From assembly GCA_026987795.1 (NCBI GenBank), contig JALSMF010000313.1, positions 1 to 10,765 of the forward strand: 10,765 bases of DNA, read 5' to 3'. This document shows positions 1 through 6,984 of this stretch, piece by piece. Source of the DNA: Bacteroidales bacterium. Its GTDB lineage: Bacteria; Bacteroidota; Bacteroidia; Bacteroidales; JAADGE01. The notes beneath the pieces were generated by a model, which worked only from the letters and a program-made list of their open reading frames with translations, ran no database searches and had not been told where the DNA came from. Within the stretch, counting starts at the first letter, position 1. The number at the start of each line of letters is the position of its first letter. The position numbers were made by a program, and so were the translations under genes.

Positions 1-242
1 ACTCCGGCAAAATAATTTACATAATTAATAACTAATTTATCGTTCATTTCGGCATTCAGCAATGCCGGATTTTCTTTTGCAAAATTCAAATCATCATCAT
101 AAACAGAAATATTCTTACCGCCGAGTGCAGCAATTTTAGCAGAGTTTGTCATATTCAAAAAATCGTAAACACCTTTTCCCCCCGTTTGTGAAAAACCTGA
201 AAATCCGTACAGTATAAAAATAAGAAATAAAAAATCCTTCAT
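1..242 (-). CDS. porQ: Type IX secretion system protein PorQ (N-terminal part, cut by window edge)
   Basis: Translating the minus strand from the ATG at 242-240 gives 80 uninterrupted codons that run off the left edge. Residues 1-18 form a signal peptide with a hydrophobic core and likely cleavage before Q19 (GFS|Q). The mature start reads QTGGKGVYDFLNMTNSAKIA, followed by AALGGKNISVYDDDLNFA, NPALLN, and YVNYFAG. This matches the conserved N-terminus of PorQ, an outer-membrane beta-barrel protein of the T9SS attachment complex with PorU, PorV and PorZ, which processes cargo and attaches it to the cell surface. The assignment rests on my recognition of this conserved segment; the rest of the barrel lies outside the window. 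It diverges from the M3 peptidase gene across a 106-bp gap that carries a candidate -7 box for each direction. The start is supported because the signal peptide begins exactly there. Confidence 0.85.
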   Translation of the reverse strand, partial: MKDFLFLIFILYGFSGFSQTGGKGVYDFLNMTNSAKIAALGGKNISVYDDDLNFAKENPALLNAEMNDKLVINYVNYFAG

Positions 243-281
243 ACTTTAATTATAAATAGTTCGTTCAGAACATCGGCTATG

Positions 282-289
282 CAAATATA
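282..289 (-). promoter_or_regulatory. Candidate Bacteroidota -7 box for porQ
   Basis: On the minus strand the sequence is TATATTTG, an exact match to the Bacteroidota -7 consensus TAnnTTTG. It ends 39 bp upstream of the porQ ATG, which would leave a short 5' leader. I see no clear -33 TTG element at the usual spacing, so this is a candidate only. Confidence 0.35.
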
Positions 290-316
290 AACTTTTTTAT
301 ATCCGAACTTGTTATT

Positions 317-324
317 TAATTTTG
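317..324 (+). promoter_or_regulatory. Candidate Bacteroidota -7 box for the M3 peptidase gene
   Basis: TAATTTTG matches the TAnnTTTG consensus exactly and ends 24 bp before the ATG at 349. No convincing -33 TTG lies about 19 bp upstream. The segment between box and start has no Shine-Dalgarno-like purine run, as is usual in this phylum. Confidence 0.35.
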
Positions 325-348
325 TGAAATTAATATTAAATAAGAACG

Positions 349-2046
349 ATGAAAATTAAAAGAAATTTTATACCTCAAGATTTTAAAATAAAAAATAAGG
401 AAGACATATTAGCTTTTTTAAATGACTTAAAAGACAGAAAAATTGATTCTGCGGAAAGTTTAATGAGTTGGTGGGCTGACAAAAGTGAGACAGAAGCCTT
501 TTTAGAAGAAGATATGGCTTGGAGGTATATTAAAATGACCTGTAATACAGAAGATGAAAAATTAGCTGAAGATTTTAATTTTTTTGTTAAAGAAATTGAG
601 CCGACAGTTTCGGAATATTCTGACATTTTTGATAAAAAATTATTAGAAAGTCCGTTTTTGAGTGATTTAGATGTCGAAAAATACGATACGGCAATAAAAA
701 AAGTGGAAGTAGCAAAAGAATTATTCAGAAAAGAAAATATACCGCTGTTCTCAGAACTGCAACAAAAAGAAAGAGAGTTCGGCGTAATTTCAGGTGCTAT
801 GACAATCACTTACAAAGGTGAAGAAATGACATTGCAAAAAGCCGGAAATTTTCTTAAAAGCACGGACAGAGAAGTTCGTAAAACAGTGTTTGAACTTATT
901 TATGAGCGAAGAGCAAAAGATGCCGAAAAACTTAATAATTTACTGTCTGACCTAATCGAAAAGAGGCAAAAAGTTGCCGAAAATGCAGGTTTTGATAATT
1001 ACCGAGATTATATGCACAAAGCATTAAAGCGTTTTGATTACTCTGTTGACGATGTAATTTCTTTTCATAATTCTGTTAAAGAAACTGTTTTACCTCTTGT
1101 AAACGAAATTGACATAAGAAAAAAAGAAAAATTTGCTTATGACAGGCTGATGCCTTACGACACCTCCGCAGATCCGGATTTAAAACCGGCTCTGAAACCT
1201 TTTAATGACGGTAATGAATTAATTGATAAAGCTATACAAGTATTCACAAAAGTTCGTCCTCAATACGGAGAATATCTTAAAATAATGAAAGAAAATTCTT
1301 ATCTCGACTTGGAATCCCGAAAAGGAAAAGCCCCCGGAGGCTACAATTATCCGCTTTACGAAAGTAATATTCCTTTTATTTTTATGAATGCTACCGGAAA
1401 CCAACGAGATTTAGAAACTATGATGCACGAAGGCGGGCATGCAATACACTCCTTTCTAAGCAGTAATCTTGAACTTGTTGACTTTAAAGAACTGCCTTCA
1501 GAAGTTGCAGAACTTGCTTCAATGTCTATGGAGCTTATCTCATCTGAATACTGGGATATTTTTTATGATAACGAAGACGACTTAAAAAGAGCAAAACGAA
1601 CTCATCTCGAAGGAATTATAAATGTTCTTCCGTGGATAGCGACAATTGACAAATTTCAGCATCTTTTATATCTTACACCGCAGCATACACCCGAAGAACG
1701 TAAAGAATTATGGATACAAACAGCAAAAGAATTCGGAAGTTCAATAGTGGATTGGTCTGATTACGAAAATTATTTTTCGATAATGTGGCAAAAACAGATG
1801 CATATTTTTGAAGTACCGTTTTATTACATAGAATACGGAATAGCACAACTCGGAGCAATTGCAATATGGCGAAATTTTAAAAAAAATCCGCAAAAAGCGC
1901 TTGATGATTATGAAAATGCTCTGAAACTCGGTTACTCTAAACCTATTCCCGAAATATATAAAACAGCAGGAACAGAATTTAATTTCAGCAAAGAATATAT
2001 AGAGGAGTTGATGACTTTTGTAAAAGAGGAATTGAAAAAACTGTAA
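349..2046 (+). CDS. M3-family zinc oligoendopeptidase
   Basis: This 565-residue protein is a cytoplasmic peptidase expected to degrade short peptides. The zinc site is visible: HEGGH at residues 360-364 supplies two His ligands and the catalytic Glu361. E388, in the segment DFKELPSEVAELAS, lies where the third ligand of thimet-type enzymes falls. The segment FYYIEYGIAQLGAIAIW, from residue 491, matches the conserved Tyr-containing C-terminal signature of the family. There is no signal peptide or membrane segment. The length and sequence suggest the clade of M3 oligoendopeptidases that is related to, but distinct from, PepF, so no gene symbol is given. It stands between two T9SS genes, porQ (divergent) and porT (downstream, same strand, 107-bp gap). 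I see no functional link and infer a housekeeping role. Confidence 0.95.
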   Translation: MKIKRNFIPQDFKIKNKEDILAFLNDLKDRKIDSAESLMSWWADKSETEAFLEEDMAWRYIKMTCNTEDEKLAEDFNFFVKEIEPTVSEYSDIFDKKLLESPFLSDLDVEKYDTAIKKVEVAKELFRKENIPLFSELQQKEREFGVISGAMTITYKGEEMTLQKAGNFLKSTDREVRKTVFELIYERRAKDAEKLNNLLSDLIEKRQKVAENAGFDNYRDYMHKALKRFDYSVDDVISFHNSVKETVLPLVNEIDIRKKEKFAYDRLMPYDTSADPDLKPALKPFNDGNELIDKAIQVFTKVRPQYGEYLKIMKENSYLDLESRKGKAPGGYNYPLYESNIPFIFMNATGNQRDLETMMHEGGHAIHSFLSSNLELVDFKELPSEVAELASMSMELISSEYWDIFYDNEDDLKRAKRTHLEGIINVLPWIATIDKFQHLLYLTPQHTPEERKELWIQTAKEFGSSIVDWSDYENYFSIMWQKQMHIFEVPFYYIEYGIAQLGAIAIWRNFKKNPQKALDDYENALKLGYSKPIPEIYKTAGTEFNFSKEYIEELMTFVKEELKKL

Positions 2047-2153
2047 TCGCACTAAATCAAAAATGACCTTACCCGTAAGATACATTTAATATTTATCGTT
2101 GAAATTACAATTTTTTATAAATTATTAAGTTTATAAAATATTCACATGAAAAC

Positions 2154-2882
2154 ATGAAAAAATATATCGTAACATTATTCTTATTCCTGTTCTTTTATAA
2201 TGCTTTGTCTGCTCAAAAATTTGATAAAGTCAGAAATTTAAGATTTTACGACCAAAAAAAAATCCATTTCGGTTTTACGGTAGGATTAAACACTTCTGAT
2301 TTTTATATTCGCAATTCCGATAATTTTTTTGACACAACACAGATAAAAGAAGTTTACGGCATTGAAAATTATCAGCAGCCCGGGTTCCATCTCGGTCCTA
2401 TTTCAAATCTGCGTCTCGGAAAATATTTTGACCTTCGGCTATTGCTTAATCTTACATTTATTCAAAGAGACTTGCATTATACCGTTCTTAAAGAAAACCA
2501 ATACGGTGAGGAATATTTTGATACTCACGTAATGAAATTGTCTTCAACATTTTTAAGTATGCCCCTGCTTTTGAAATATAAAGCAGAAAGGCTGAATAAT
2601 TACAGGTGGTATGTTATAGCCGGTATTGACCCCACATTAGATTTAGCGGCAAAGAAAAAAATTCCGGAAGAGGCTATGCCTATGATACGACTTGAACAGC
2701 CCGATGTTTACGGAGAAATAGGAGCCGGAATAGACTTTTACCTGCCTTATTTTAAGTTTTCGCCCGAATTGAAAATGGGAATAGGACTTAACAATATGGC
2801 TGTTCCTGATAATACCGAATATACGGGAGCAATGAAATATTTGAAATCAAAGATATTTATGCTTTCATTTCATTTCGAATAA
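2154..2882 (+). CDS. porT: Type IX secretion outer-membrane protein PorT
   Basis: This 242-residue outer-membrane beta-barrel is required for T9SS-dependent secretion. A signal peptide spans residues 1-20, with cleavage at ALSA|Q21. The mature protein shows hallmarks of the PorT family: KKIHFGFTVGLNTSDF, then LRLGKYFDLRLLLNLTFIQR, a LLLKYKAERLNNYRWYVIAG segment, and GAGIDFYLPYFKFSPELKMG. It ends in an aromatic beta-strand, LSFHFE. Length is normal for the family. porT lies alone between the M3 peptidase and a terminator at 2903-2938, so it is probably monocistronic. The start region has a direct repeat, ACATGAAAACATGAAA. An upstream ATG at 2146 reads three codons and stops at TGA 2155-2157, overlapping the porT ATG at 2154. 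I see no exact -7 box in the upstream gap; TATCGTTG at 2094-2101 has one mismatch. Confidence 0.88.
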   Translation: MKKYIVTLFLFLFFYNALSAQKFDKVRNLRFYDQKKIHFGFTVGLNTSDFYIRNSDNFFDTTQIKEVYGIENYQQPGFHLGPISNLRLGKYFDLRLLLNLTFIQRDLHYTVLKENQYGEEYFDTHVMKLSSTFLSMPLLLKYKAERLNNYRWYVIAGIDPTLDLAAKKKIPEEAMPMIRLEQPDVYGEIGAGIDFYLPYFKFSPELKMGIGLNNMAVPDNTEYTGAMKYLKSKIFMLSFHFE

Positions 2883-2902
2883 AAAATATACTAAAAGCAA
2901 TG

Positions 2903-2938
2903 AAAACCTTCACAGTTTTTTAACTTTGAGGGTTTTTT
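2903..2938 (+). terminator. Intrinsic terminator after porT
   Basis: A 9-bp outer stem pairs 2903-2911 (AAAACCTTC) with 2928-2936 (GAGGGTTTT), including one T-G wobble. Inside it, AGTT at 2914-2917 pairs with AACT at 2922-2925 around a TTTT loop. The 3' arm runs into six Ts (2933-2938). It starts 20 bp after the porT stop and fits a rho-independent terminator. Confidence 0.65.
2921..2928 (+). promoter_or_regulatory. Candidate -7 box for the FAD dehydrogenase gene, inside the terminator hairpin
   Basis: TAACTTTG is an exact match to TAnnTTTG and ends 21 bp before the preferred ATG at 2950. It lies within the loop and inner stem of the porT terminator, so one short stretch may end one transcript and start the next. 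No -33 TTG is seen. Confidence 0.35.
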
Positions 2939-2949
2939 ATTTTAAAATT

Positions 2950-4491
2950 ATGCAAAAAACCATAAACCTGTCGCTGTCGCCGAAAAGAGCTTCTGCGGAG
3001 AAATATTACAAAAAAGATGCTGCCGAATATCTTAAAATTAATGAAAAAGAGATAACCGGTATTGAAATTTTGCGAAAATCAATTGATGCACGCAAAAAAT
3101 TTATAAAAGTAAATATGCAAATGAAAATTTGGTGGGGAGAGCCGGCAAAAAAAGAAGTATTCAGGCTTAATTTGCAAAATGTATCCGGAAAACAGGAGAT
3201 TATAATAGTCGGTTCCGGACCGGCAGGCTTATTTGCTGCGTTAAAACTAATAGAAAAAGGATTTAAGCCTCTGATATTTGAAAGAGGAAAAGAGATTAAA
3301 GAGCGTAAAAAAGATATTCAGGCATTAAACACCAACAAATATGTAAATGCTGATTCCAATTATTGTTTCGGAGAAGGCGGTGCAGGAACTTTTTCTGACG
3401 GAAAACTTTACACAAGGTCAAAAAAGAGGGGAGACGTAAATCGGATACTAAATATTTTGCAGATTCACGGTGCCCCGGAAAATATAATGTCAGATGCACA
3501 TCCGCATATAGGATCAAATAAACTGCCCGGAATAATTATAAAAATAAGAGAAACAATTAAGGACGCCGGAGGTGAAATATTTTTCAATACGCGCATTGAC
3601 GATTTTATTATTGAAAATGATAAAATAAAAGGAGTTGTTACGCAAAACGGAGAAAAAATTTACGGTAAAGCCGTAATTCTGGCAACAGGGCATTCTGCAA
3701 GAGATATTTATGAGTTGCTGTATAAAAAAAATATCTTGCTTGAAGAAAAATCTTTCGCTATAGGTGTACGTGTTGAACATCCGCAAAATTTAATCGACAG
3801 CATACAATACAGTTGTAAAATACGAAGTGATTATTTGCCTGCAGCTGCATACAGTTTGGTTGCACAGGTTCGCGGCAGGGGTGTTTATTCGTTTTGTATG
3901 TGTCCGGGCGGTTTTATAGTTCCTGCCGTTACCGGAGCCGAAGAAATTGTTGTTAACGGAATGTCGCCTTCCGGCAGAAATTCAAAATTTGCAAACTCAG
4001 GGATGGTTGTCGAAATACGGAAAGAAGATTTTCCCGACAGGGAGAAATACGGAGTGCTTGCCGGACTAAAATTTCAGGAAAGTGCAGAAAAACTTGCATA
4101 TCAAAACGGAGGCAGAGGACTTGCGGCTCCTGCACAACGACTACACGATTTTGTAAACGGTAAAGTGTCGGCATATTTGCCCGAAACGTCTTATTATCCC
4201 GGAATTATATCATCGCCTTTGCATTTTTGGCTGCCAGAGCATATAGGTAGCCGCTTACGTGAGGGTTTTAAAGTTTTCGGGAAAAAAATGAGAGGTTTTT
4301 TGACAAATGAAGCCGTAATATTAGGTGTTGAAAGCAGAACGTCTTCTCCCGTGAGGATACCGAGAGATAAAGAAACTCTGCAGCATCCTCAAATTAAAAA
4401 TTTTTATCCCTGCGGCGAAGGTGCCGGTTATGCAGGCGGAATAATTTCTGCTGCCGTTGACGGAGAACGATGTGCCGATAAAATATGCTGA
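2950..4491 (+). CDS. FAD-dependent dehydrogenase, COG2509 type
   Basis: This predicted cytoplasmic flavoprotein has 513 residues from the chosen ATG. The N-terminal ~75 residues form a small domain containing AEKYYKKDAAEYLKINEKEI, typical of this family. The Rossmann dinucleotide-binding site follows, with GSGPAG at 88-93 and an acidic strand end (LIFERG) about 20 residues later. Further family signatures are FGEGGAGTFSDGKLYTRS, a second nucleotide-binding strand LATGHSARDIYELL, CPGGFIVPA, GGRGLAAPAQRL, and a C-terminal FAD-contact segment, YPCGEGAGYAGGIISAAVDG. The substrate is not known for the family. A TTG eight codons upstream (2926) is in frame, but it lies inside the terminator hairpin, so ATG 2950 is the better start. 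It ends 5 bp from the convergent Omp85-like gene, with no separate terminator visible in the gap. Confidence 0.88.
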   Translation: MQKTINLSLSPKRASAEKYYKKDAAEYLKINEKEITGIEILRKSIDARKKFIKVNMQMKIWWGEPAKKEVFRLNLQNVSGKQEIIIVGSGPAGLFAALKLIEKGFKPLIFERGKEIKERKKDIQALNTNKYVNADSNYCFGEGGAGTFSDGKLYTRSKKRGDVNRILNILQIHGAPENIMSDAHPHIGSNKLPGIIIKIRETIKDAGGEIFFNTRIDDFIIENDKIKGVVTQNGEKIYGKAVILATGHSARDIYELLYKKNILLEEKSFAIGVRVEHPQNLIDSIQYSCKIRSDYLPAAAYSLVAQVRGRGVYSFCMCPGGFIVPAVTGAEEIVVNGMSPSGRNSKFANSGMVVEIRKEDFPDREKYGVLAGLKFQESAEKLAYQNGGRGLAAPAQRLHDFVNGKVSAYLPETSYYPGIISSPLHFWLPEHIGSRLREGFKVFGKKMRGFLTNEAVILGVESRTSSPVRIPRDKETLQHPQIKNFYPCGEGAGYAGGIISAAVDGERCADKIC

Positions 4492-4496
4492 TTTAC

Positions 4497-6200
4497 TTAA
4501 AACCTGTTAACGTAACCGATGTGAATTTTTGAAGCTGAAATTTGTAAGGGGTTGCCGGGTAAAGTTCCCAAAGCGTAAGATATTGAAAAAATGCCGGCTT
4601 TTGTGCTTAAATTAGTTCCTGCTCCGAAGCCGTAAGGTGTTGAATATCCGATTTCCGGATTGCCGTTATTTTTGAAACCTGCAATATTGAAAAACACAAA
4701 AGCATTTGAATTTTTTTCATACAGGTAGCGTGCCTCTAATGTAATAAGCGAATATCCCGAAGTTCTGAAAAAATTCTCGTCAAAACCCTTAAGAGAAGAA
4801 AAACCTCCGAGGTCAAAAAGTTCGTTTTCGTATAAATTATTATCCGGAAAAGAATATTTATTGTCGGATGCTAATTTTAAAACAAAACCGGAGAATATCG
4901 GAGTATAATATTCTGCAAGTATATTTGTTTCGCTGTATGTTGTTTTTTTATCGGATACTGTTCTTTTACCCGTTGAAAATCCGGCATCAAACAAAAAGCC
5001 TTTTGAGGGGTTAATTTCGTAATTTAAATTTTGCGTAAAATATGATACTCCGAATAGCAGAACTTTTGTATTTTTATAGACAGAAGTGTCGATATTTTGA
5101 GAAGAAAGCAATAATGATTGTTTTTTACGAACGAAAACAGAAATTTTATCATTGTTTTTTGCAGTAAAATCAATTCCGAAAAATCCGTTTATTTTCATAA
5201 AGCTTGTATCTCTTTTGTCGAGAGAAAATTGTGATAAAATTCCGAAAGGGCTTTTAAAAACGTAAGGAATATTAGTGCCGACATTTAATTTTTGCGAAAG
5301 TTCGGCGGTTTTGCTCCATTTAAAGAAAAGTTTTTCGCCTTTCTCGAAATTGTTTAAAAAAATTAAATCAAGGTTTCCCGTAAAGGTTAATTTATTGTCA
5401 TTATTTTTATCAGGAATAAAGCCCGCAACGCCGTTTACGGTATTTGCTTTTTTTCTTTTCAGGTATAAATATATATCGGCTTTATTGTCAAAAAAATCAA
5501 CTTCCGGCGGTTTTATTTCACTTATGAAATTTAGATTTTCAATTTTTGAACTTATATTGCTGATTATCTCTTCGTTATATGTATCGCCTTCATACAGAGA
5601 AAGATATCGTGTTATAAAATTTTTTGATATTTTAGGTTGCCCTTTTATTATGATTTTATTAATCTGAATTTTCGTATTTTTTTTGGTGTTCAGAACGATG
5701 TTTATATCGGCTTCGTTAAATGCGACTTTTTCCGGAATCAGAGTAACGAACGGATAACCTTTATTTTCGTATTCTGAAATTATTTTTTCGTATAACTCGG
5801 GAAGTTTGACAGGATTTAAATTATTTGACTGAATTTTTCCTGTTACGTAATTGTCTGTATTTTTGAATATAAGCGATTTTATTACGTATTTTTTGCCTGT
5901 AAATAAATATGCCGACACCTTGCCGGAATCATAAATGAGACTGTCGAAAGATGCCGAGATGTATCCTTTGTATAACATTTCGGATTTTATTTTCTCTAAG
6001 TACATTAAAAGTGTTGTTGTGTCGGAGAAAGTTTCGGTGTATTTTTTTTTGTTTATAAGCTCTGCAAAATTCGGGTTTTCGGATATTATTTTAAGCGTTA
6101 TTTTTTGTGCCTTTGAAACTGCTGCGGAAAGCAAAAAAAGGAACAAAATAATTGTTCCTTTCAGGCAAGTTTTATTGATATTAATTTTATTCAAGGTCAT
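4497..6200 (-). CDS. Omp85/BamA-like outer-membrane protein with POTRA repeats
   Basis: This 567-residue protein resembles BamA/TamA-type insertases. A signal peptide ends near residue 32 (AAVSKAQ). Two or three POTRA-like repeats follow: a weak one at about 33-100, one at about 105-175 (YENKGYPFVTL), and one at about 178-250 (INKIIIKGQPKISKNFITRY). From about 258 to the end, amphipathic strands form an Omp85 barrel and finish with the aromatic terminus GYVNRF. The lid-loop motif is GGFSSLKGFDEN, with K471 where Omp85 proteins normally have Arg (VRGF/LRGF). At 567 residues it is shorter than BamA, closer to TamA or accessory Omp85 proteins. Its start overlaps the upstream coiled-coil gene by 14 bp, suggesting translational coupling. 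A terminator-like hairpin lies within its signal-peptide codons. The specific client is unknown. Confidence 0.85.
   Translation of the reverse strand: MTLNKININKTCLKGTIILFLFLLSAAVSKAQKITLKIISENPNFAELINKKKYTETFSDTTTLLMYLEKIKSEMLYKGYISASFDSLIYDSGKVSAYLFTGKKYVIKSLIFKNTDNYVTGKIQSNNLNPVKLPELYEKIISEYENKGYPFVTLIPEKVAFNEADINIVLNTKKNTKIQINKIIIKGQPKISKNFITRYLSLYEGDTYNEEIISNISSKIENLNFISEIKPPEVDFFDNKADIYLYLKRKKANTVNGVAGFIPDKNNDNKLTFTGNLDLIFLNNFEKGEKLFFKWSKTAELSQKLNVGTNIPYVFKSPFGILSQFSLDKRDTSFMKINGFFGIDFTAKNNDKISVFVRKKQSLLLSSQNIDTSVYKNTKVLLFGVSYFTQNLNYEINPSKGFLFDAGFSTGKRTVSDKKTTYSETNILAEYYTPIFSGFVLKLASDNKYSFPDNNLYENELFDLGGFSSLKGFDENFFRTSGYSLITLEARYLYEKNSNAFVFFNIAGFKNNGNPEIGYSTPYGFGAGTNLSTKAGIFSISYALGTLPGNPLQISASKIHIGYVNRF
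6137..6161 (-). terminator. Terminator-like hairpin inside the signal-peptide codons of the Omp85-like gene
   Basis: On the minus strand, AAAGGAACAA (6161-6152) and TTGTTCCTTT (6146-6137) form a perfect 10-bp stem with a 5-nt loop, and the 3' arm continues into a run of seven Ts. It begins 25 bp after the stop codon of the coiled-coil gene, the usual place for an intrinsic terminator. The same bases encode residues 14-22 of the next protein. Whether it acts as a terminator, an attenuator or neither cannot be told from sequence. Confidence 0.5.
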
Positions 6201-6885
6201 TAATCATTTTATCAATCTCGTCTTTAAATGCCAGAGACATATTATAATCTTCAACGTTGTCTTCTTTTTTATATTTTTCCTGCAGGATATTCAGCTGCTT
6301 TGTATATTCAATTTTGTGCTCAAATTCTGATTTGAGTTCTTCTAATTTTGCTGTGTCCGATACTGCGTTAAAATAATCTGTGTCGGCATTTTCACCGTCA
6401 AGTTGTTTTAATCGGGCTTCGTGTTTGCTTAGTTTGCTTTTTTCTTCTTGTTGTATTTTTGTTTTTTGCAGTTTTTCTTTAATTTCCCGGTATTTAGCCG
6501 ATAATTTGTCGTAAAGCACAAGTTTTGATTCCCGTAATTTTATTTGAGTCATATATGCTTTTACTATTTTATCGCATTTTTCTGCTTTTTCGGCACCGAT
6601 TTTTTCGGCATTATCCGCTTTTATTTGCTCGTATTTTTCAAGGGCATCTTCTTTATATTTTTCCCTGTAATAGGTTAAATTTCCGTTAGGAAAGACATCC
6701 GCATATGTTTCAATAATTGCTTCTGCCGCCCATTCTTTTATCTTTTCAATCTCTCTTATTGCCGCATTTTTATCGTCTTCGGCATTTTTGAGTTCTGTAT
6801 TTATTTTTGTTTCAAGTTCTGAAGCACCCTTTATTTCCGGGTTGTGCAGCCTTTCTTTGCTTTTTTGAAAAAAATTCCAAGCCAT
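6187..6885 (-). CDS. Predicted coiled-coil protein of unknown function
   Basis: I do not recognise this 232-residue protein. It has no signal peptide and no membrane segment, so it is probably cytoplasmic. It is extremely rich in Lys and Glu. Long charged helices occupy most of it: about 20-60, and nearly all of 85-220, with a break around residues 170-185 (DGENADTDYFNAVSD). The N-terminus MAWNFFQKSKERL is short and aromatic. A loop with Pro and Gly (YADVFPNGNLTYYREKY) breaks the helices near residue 65. The gene is first in a two-gene minus-strand unit and overlaps the Omp85-like gene by 14 bp, implying co-expression and possibly a shared envelope role. It superficially resembles PspA-like or Skp-like helical proteins, but it lacks the Skp signal peptide and I see no diagnostic motif for either. 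The start is the only ATG near the frame's 5' end and faces a divergent gene. Confidence 0.75.
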   Translation of the reverse strand: MAWNFFQKSKERLHNPEIKGASELETKINTELKNAEDDKNAAIREIEKIKEWAAEAIIETYADVFPNGNLTYYREKYKEDALEKYEQIKADNAEKIGAEKAEKCDKIVKAYMTQIKLRESKLVLYDKLSAKYREIKEKLQKTKIQQEEKSKLSKHEARLKQLDGENADTDYFNAVSDTAKLEELKSEFEHKIEYTKQLNILQEKYKKEDNVEDYNMSLAFKDEIDKMINDLE

Positions 6886-6949
6886 TTTTTAATATTTAAT
6901 TTTGATGTTAAAGTTACTATAATCAACCGGTATTTACAAATTTTATTGT

Positions 6950-6957
6950 TACATTTG
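6950..6957 (+). promoter_or_regulatory. Candidate -7 box for the lipoprotein gene
   Basis: TACATTTG matches TAnnTTTG exactly and ends 27 bp before the lipoprotein ATG at 6985. This supports transcription starting near 6964 and argues against the longer open frame that begins upstream at 6844. No -33 TTG is clear. On the opposite strand only TAAAATTTG, with one extra spacer base, is present for the coiled-coil gene. Confidence 0.35.
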
Positions 6958-6984
6958 TTTTTTTATCGGATAAAATTTAATAAT

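Noticed and set aside
375..809. 144-codon open frame antisense to the M3 peptidase gene, and similar antisense frames over other genes
   Set aside because: Composition and position show them to be shadows of strong genes; none has a recognisable domain or its own start context.
2114..2138. AT-only hairpin (TTTATAAA repeated as an inverted pair) between the M3 peptidase and porT
   Set aside because: The stem has no G-C pairs and sits in a very AT-rich gap; too weak to call a terminator.
2926..2949. In-frame TTG start eight codons upstream of the FAD dehydrogenase ATG
   Set aside because: It lies inside the porT terminator hairpin and its residues (RVFYFKI) are not part of the family's N-terminus; ATG 2950 is preferred.
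5275..6330. Two plus-strand open frames of about 130 codons over the Omp85-like and coiled-coil genes
   Set aside because: Their hydrophobic, Phe/Ile-rich translations are what results from reading Lys/Glu/Asn-rich genes on the opposite strand.
6844..6984. 47-codon 5' extension of the lipoprotein reading frame
   Set aside because: It overlaps the start of the divergent coiled-coil gene and would bury the lipobox; a -7 box lies just before ATG 6985.
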